Assembly (NCBI GenBank): GCA_007026445.1
Contig: VDMD01000248.1
Span: forward strand, 1 to 22,971
DNA length: 22,971 nt
Origin: Schizophyllum amplum
Taxonomy: Eukaryota; Basidiomycota; Agaricomycetes; Agaricales; Schizophyllaceae
Direction: 5' to 3'
Each line of letters starts with the position of its first letter. Within the stretch, counting starts at the first letter, position 1. Below the pieces are notes generated by a model. It was not told the DNA's origin and made no database searches. It was given only the letters and a program-made list of their open reading frames with translations. The position numbers were made by a program, and so were the translations under genes. Shown piece by piece: positions 18,854 through 22,971 of this stretch.

Positions 18854-19507
18854 GTCGAGGAGTGGCGGAACGCTGATGAGGGTCGTGAGCAAGGTGGTCA
18901 ACCGCGACGCGTTGACCCTTTGTATTTGCCACGTGTCCATCGGCACCGAACGTCGATCGCGCATCGCCTTCCCCAAAGGGAATTCATTCGCGACGCGACG
19001 AGTCACACTTGAGTCACACGCAAGTCACATCACCGCGAGTCCTATGTATGTAGTCAGCAACAGCGCTCAGAGTCATTGCACCGACGCCCTTGCCTTGCCC
19101 TTGCCATGGGCGAGTCAAGTCAGATAAAGAAGAGGCAATGATCGTTGGCACAACATATGCGAATGCAATTACGAGACGTTATGATGGATACAGTATTCAG
19201 TGGTGCTTATATGGACGAGACAGTGGAGGATGTTGATGTGCAGGGCAAAGCAATGCAGCAGAGTATCGATACATTGCCCACGGAGAGCAGTGCAAGTGTA
19301 GCATGTGCGGCGTGCAACGGGAGTCTACCCCATGCAGCAAGCCCGCGCAGCGGACTGGGGATGCAGGAGGGACGAGATATGAGCGATGCAAGAGGGCGAG
19401 ACGTGGTGTGCATAAATACAAGCAAATGATCTGAGGACTTCATGAGGGATGCGGTCAAGAATAAAAGCAAGAAGGTCGTACCATAGAGCAGACAGTGATG
19501 CAGTGGT
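18854..19507. other. Gene-free stretch with the PARP promoter
   Basis: This lies between the PARP start and the 3' end of the phosphatase gene, both leftward. Seven AGTCA motifs in one orientation cluster at 19001-19122. The plus-strand open frame at 19145-19429 shows no domain and is probably chance. Confidence 0.5.
19001..19122 (-). promoter_or_regulatory. Cluster of seven AGTCA (TGACT) motifs upstream of PARP
   Basis: AGTCA begins at 19001, 19012, 19023, 19052, 19071, 19113 and 19118, always on the plus strand, so TGACT reads toward the PARP gene. The first three are AGTCACA spaced exactly 11 bp apart; the second sits in TGAGTCA, a canonical AP-1/Gcn4 site. The array lies 148-270 bp upstream of the PARP ATG. 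Confidence 0.55.
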
Positions 19508-22500
19508 CTACGGCGGAGGATGCGCCCCAGACGAGCGAGAAGGAGAAGACGGCACGCCCTGCGGGACCTGCGCGAGCCGTGTCCCCGTCGACGGCGGCCG
19601 ATGCAACGGTCGCGGATGCGGATGCTCCAGCAGCATATCCTCCGCCGCCAAAGTCGGTGCCTTCCTCTTCAGACTCGGCCGCTTCGACAACCGCACCTCC
19701 CCCCGCTTGTCCTCCTTCCGCAGCTCCGTTGGGCTCGCGCCTCGCTTGCCTGTGCCGGTGCTGGCTGTGGCCGACGAGGACGTATCGCTGTGGTCCATCT
19801 GCCGCAACGTCGGGCGCGGCGTCTGCGTATTCGTACTCGGCGGCCGCTGCGTCGAGCTCATTGCGCTCGACGTCGGGCGGCGCAGCAGCTCCTCCGAGCT
19901 CCCGCGGTGGCCCAGGGCGCTCCCTGGCAGGCTGCGGATTGGGCGCTGCGACACCGCTGCGGCGCCTCGCCGCTTCGCTTCCTCCCGCTCCTCGTCCGCG
20001 ATCATCAGCGCGCCCCTCGATAACGGCGGCGTGCACGAATACGTATTGGCGCAGGCTCTGGCAGAGGCTCATGCGCTGCTCGCGCATATCCTGCACGACT
20101 TCACAGATGGGGTCGTCGAACGAGCTCAACAACGGCGGAGACGCATCCCCGTGCAGCTTCCGCGGCTCCTTGTAGTCAACATATGACGCCGGCTCGCGGC
20201 TCCGCTTGCCCTTGCCCCTGAGCCGGGTGTTGTCCCCTCCGCCATGGTGACTTTCATTGACGGCAGCCCAGGTGCAGAGGACATCGCCTGGTCCATCGCG
20301 TCCGCACGGGGTGCATCCGAAGGAGAGATGTCGGGCGAAGTGTGAGCAGACGGATGCGAGTTGTCCGTAGATCCTGGCGGAGACATGATTGATCCAGACC
20401 CCGAATTTGAGCGCGAGTTCGACGGTCCCGTGGGTGCGTTGGAGGCATCCGTGAAGACCGAACCAGGCGACATGGCGCGTGATAGCCCAGACGGCCCCGC
20501 GCTGGCAGGCAGATGTGGCACAGCGAAGAAGCCTGCAGGGGACCCAAACGACGGAGTGCTCGCCGCCGCAAGCGGGCTCGACCGAGCTGCATGTTGCTCT
20601 GCGGGCTGACCTTCGGTCTCAATGTTGACGGTACCGACGTCGTCCGCATCCTCTGCATATCCTCGCCCCACCTCCCTCATCGCCACGTCCTTCGTGCTGC
20701 CGTTCGCGTTCCGATCCGCTAGTCGCCGGCGAGCTCGTGCCCAGCAAGCTCTCGCTCCTCCTACGCGCGCTCGTCTTGAAACCAAAGAGCTGTCATCCGA
20801 CAACGACGAGCCTGTTGAAAGGCTGTTCGACGCAGACCCACGAGGAGATGGCGACGCGGAAAACGCACCGGATGCCGGCGCCTTGCGCACGTCGGCCCCG
20901 CCAGTCGCGCCAACGCCCGTCTGCGCTGTCACGTCCTCGACCCATTTGCGCGTCCCCTCGCGTCCCTTCTTGTTCTGGTACTCCTGACCGTCGACTTGCA
21001 TGACGTCCGGTGATGGCTCTTTGCCGCCGTCCCATTCGTCGACGCCGTACTTCGCGCCCTCGCGCTGCTCGTAGGTGGCCACGGGCACGTGAACGAAGTG
21101 AGGGCCGCACGAGTCGCACCAGCTTGCTCGCCGTTCTTCATGTCGACGTCCTGGTCCGCTTCCTTCTCTTTCCGGCTGCCCGACGACGAGGACTCTCCTA
21201 CATGACACGCAATCGAATGCGAGTCTTGAATGGCGCCCTTTGTGTCCTCCGGATCGTGGTCGGCCATGGTCACGTCACCATCGCCATCGTTGGCAGGTGT
21301 AGGGGTGTAGGCAGACTTGCACCAGGATTGCGACAGCATATTCCCTACGCTTCCGCATCTCCCTGCGCATGCCGTCTAGCACGCATCGACGGCTATGAAG
21401 CCTCCAGTACGGCCTACTCCTGCACTACAGTGAAGGAGAATAGGCGGTTCATCGAGATGCCCTTCGTAAGTTTGCACAGACCTGTCCTTGAGTCGGTCGA
21501 TCATCTGAGCCCGGCTCTGGGCTTCGTTATCGGATGAAGCTGCTGCTGCGAAGCAAGGTGAATATCCCACCGATATATGGACACTGGTCGGCCAACTTAC
21601 CATCCAATTGCCTCGCCTCAACCTTGGCTTGCGCCGCACCACTGGTCCACCTCCTGATCAGGTCGAGCACTCCGCGCGGATCGTCGGGCACGTTCATGTC
21701 CGGCCACTCCAGGTATTGTATCTGCACCACCTTGCGCGCACCCGCCCTCGGGAACTTCGTATGACGCAGCTCGAAACACACGCTGATCTGCGCGGCCTCA
21801 GGCCATGCTGGGGCGGCGCCTGGAAGCCAAAGAAACCCTGGGCCTGATTCTGGTTCGCCTTCACAATCGAGTCGCTCTCTACGCCGGTGCCGCCGGAGCT
21901 GACACAAGCTTCAGGCGCAGCGGACCATACGCGTTCTCCGTCCAGTACGAGCCGCACTTGATCATAGAGCCCTCGATCTCGCGGGTGAGCATGACGATGA
22001 CGTGCACGTTCTGTTGCCAGACGAGCCTATGCGAGGAAGCCAGTAAGCAAAGTGCCGGACATTCGGCAGCAACCGCTACTCACGTCCAGAAGTCCACGAA
22101 GGTGTCGGGTAGCGGTCCCTGCGTGCAATGTATCGCTTGTTCGTTCCTAACGGCTGCACGTGCGACGCATTGACATAGTCATCGGACTCAGGTTCTGGTG
22201 AGGGGAGGAAGGACTGGGCCGGTCGAGGCGTTTCCTGCGACAATGGACCTTGTGGTGGAGAACTGTCGTGTTCTGATACAGGTCCTGGAGAATGCATCGA
22301 GTGTACCTTGCTAGCCCGCTTTCTGCCTCGTAATCGCACGCGCGCATGTTCAAAGGGCCAGATATTCCGATACCTTAGAAAACGTCAGTCGAAGCTCAAT
22401 CCTCACAAGAAGCCACGCACCGGTTCTTGGACCCCTTCTCGACGCCCGCAATGATGCTATAAGGGAAGATCTCCTTCGGACTCGAGCCACCCTCGCTGCC

Positions 22501-22971
22501 TTCCAGTAGAGGTCTGTCACGCGGAGGTTGCGGCGTATTGCTCTCCCGCGTGTGATGTTCCATGATATTCATCAAGCGCCGTTGTTCGGCGACCTCGATG
22601 CGGTAGAACTGCATAGCCAGCGCCTCCATGCCTTCCTCGACCTCGGTCGGATCTGGCTCGTCGGCGTTGTCATCCTCGGACTCGGACGTACTTGAATAGT
22701 CGTGCGGGCCGCGACGCGGCGTGGGATGTGGCACCGTCCGTGGCAACGCAGCGGCGCGCCGGGCGATCTCCTGCAGCCATGTAAACGGCAGGTCGTTGAT
22801 ACGACGCCTCACACGACGGGGGAGGCGCAATGGTATCCGCTCCGTGATGCCATGCGATAACTCCGCATTCTGACGTATATTGTCGAAGAAAGGGTTCGCG
22901 GACGAGGAGGCATGATCGCGGGTGATGGATGGCGTATTCAGCTCCGAAAGCGTCATGCCTTGAGGCGCGGG
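19508..22971 (-). CDS. Protein tyrosine phosphatase, 5' end beyond the right edge, frame interrupted
   Basis: Classical PTP motifs appear in order: NRYRNIWPFEHARV (phosphotyrosine recognition), DYVNASHVQPLGTNKRYIA, VWQQNVHVIVMLTREIEGSM, KVVQIQYLEWPDMNVPDDPR (WPD loop, general acid Asp), and the P-loop HCSAGVGRTGGFI with the nucleophile Cys codon at 21427-21429. A Ser/Pro/Gly-rich insertion of about 350 residues follows, then YVDYKEPRKLHGD and a Q-loop-like segment (MREQRMSLCQSLRQYVFVH), and a basic tail. It removes phosphate from phosphotyrosine, probably in signalling. The open frame continues to the window edge (PAPQG before the Met at 22956), so the start is likely outside. The frame shifts by one base near 22121 (IA/TQGPLP), 21815, 21382 (DA/VLDG), 21110, 20240 and 20015. 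No introns fit these places, so this is either an error-prone stretch or a decaying gene. Domain identity is secure; intactness is not. Confidence 0.8.

Noticed and set aside
18269..19012. Plus-strand open frame of 247 codons opposite the PARP N-terminus
   Set aside because: Its Phe/Ala/Ser-rich sequence is the antisense of the Lys/Ala-rich PARP N-terminus.
19449..20186. Three overlapping plus-strand open frames opposite the phosphatase tail
   Set aside because: They are Arg/Pro/Ser-rich antisense frames of GC-rich coding DNA on the minus strand.

Overview
This is a nuclear genome fragment from a basidiomycete, most likely an Agaricomycete (mushroom or bracket fungus). The genes are split by many short introns of about 47-117 bp with GT-AG, occasionally GC-AG, ends. 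The gene families are typical of that class: a serpentine membrane protein, F-box/LRR-like genes, S1/P1 nucleases, a fungal PARP and a multi-exon tyrosine phosphatase. No tRNA, rRNA, CRISPR array or bacterial feature was seen. All gene models were built by hand from reading frames, splice signals and family motifs.

Layout. 1-1121 (-): the 5' part of an unrecognised Ser/Pro-rich gene that runs off the left edge. 2558-4134 (+): an intact seven-exon membrane protein of 392 residues. 4196-4883 (+) and 5144-6592 (-): two broken F-box/LRR-like genes lying tail to tail. 6979-8512 (-): a damaged S1/P1-type zinc nuclease. 8862-9836 (-) and 10072-11040 (+): a bZIP regulator transcribed divergently from an arsenite methyltransferase; their shared 235-bp promoter holds an 11-bp inverted repeat and a cluster of TGAC half-sites. 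11553-12616: an approximately 1.06-kb element bounded by terminal inverted repeats. 12785-14361 (-): an intact 12-exon S1/P1 nuclease paralogue. 15066-15650 (-): a broken small secreted-protein gene. 15803-18853 (-): a poly(ADP-ribose) polymerase with WGR, regulatory and catalytic domains. 19508-22971 (-): a protein tyrosine phosphatase, incomplete at the right edge.

How the parts may fit together. The bZIP/methyltransferase pair looks like a compact arsenic-response module and is the most testable functional hypothesis here. It sits between two S1/P1 nuclease paralogues, one intact (all nine zinc ligands at the spacing of nuclease P1) and one that has lost a zinc-ligand histidine. The PARP promoter carries seven same-direction AGTCA motifs in about 120 bp, suggesting control by a Gcn4/AP-1-like factor.

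Quality caveat. Several genes (left-edge gene, F-box gene, tyrosine phosphatase, perhaps PARP) are broken by apparent one-base indels, often at short homopolymers, whereas four other genes are clean. Uncorrected sequencing errors and true decay cannot be told apart from sequence alone.
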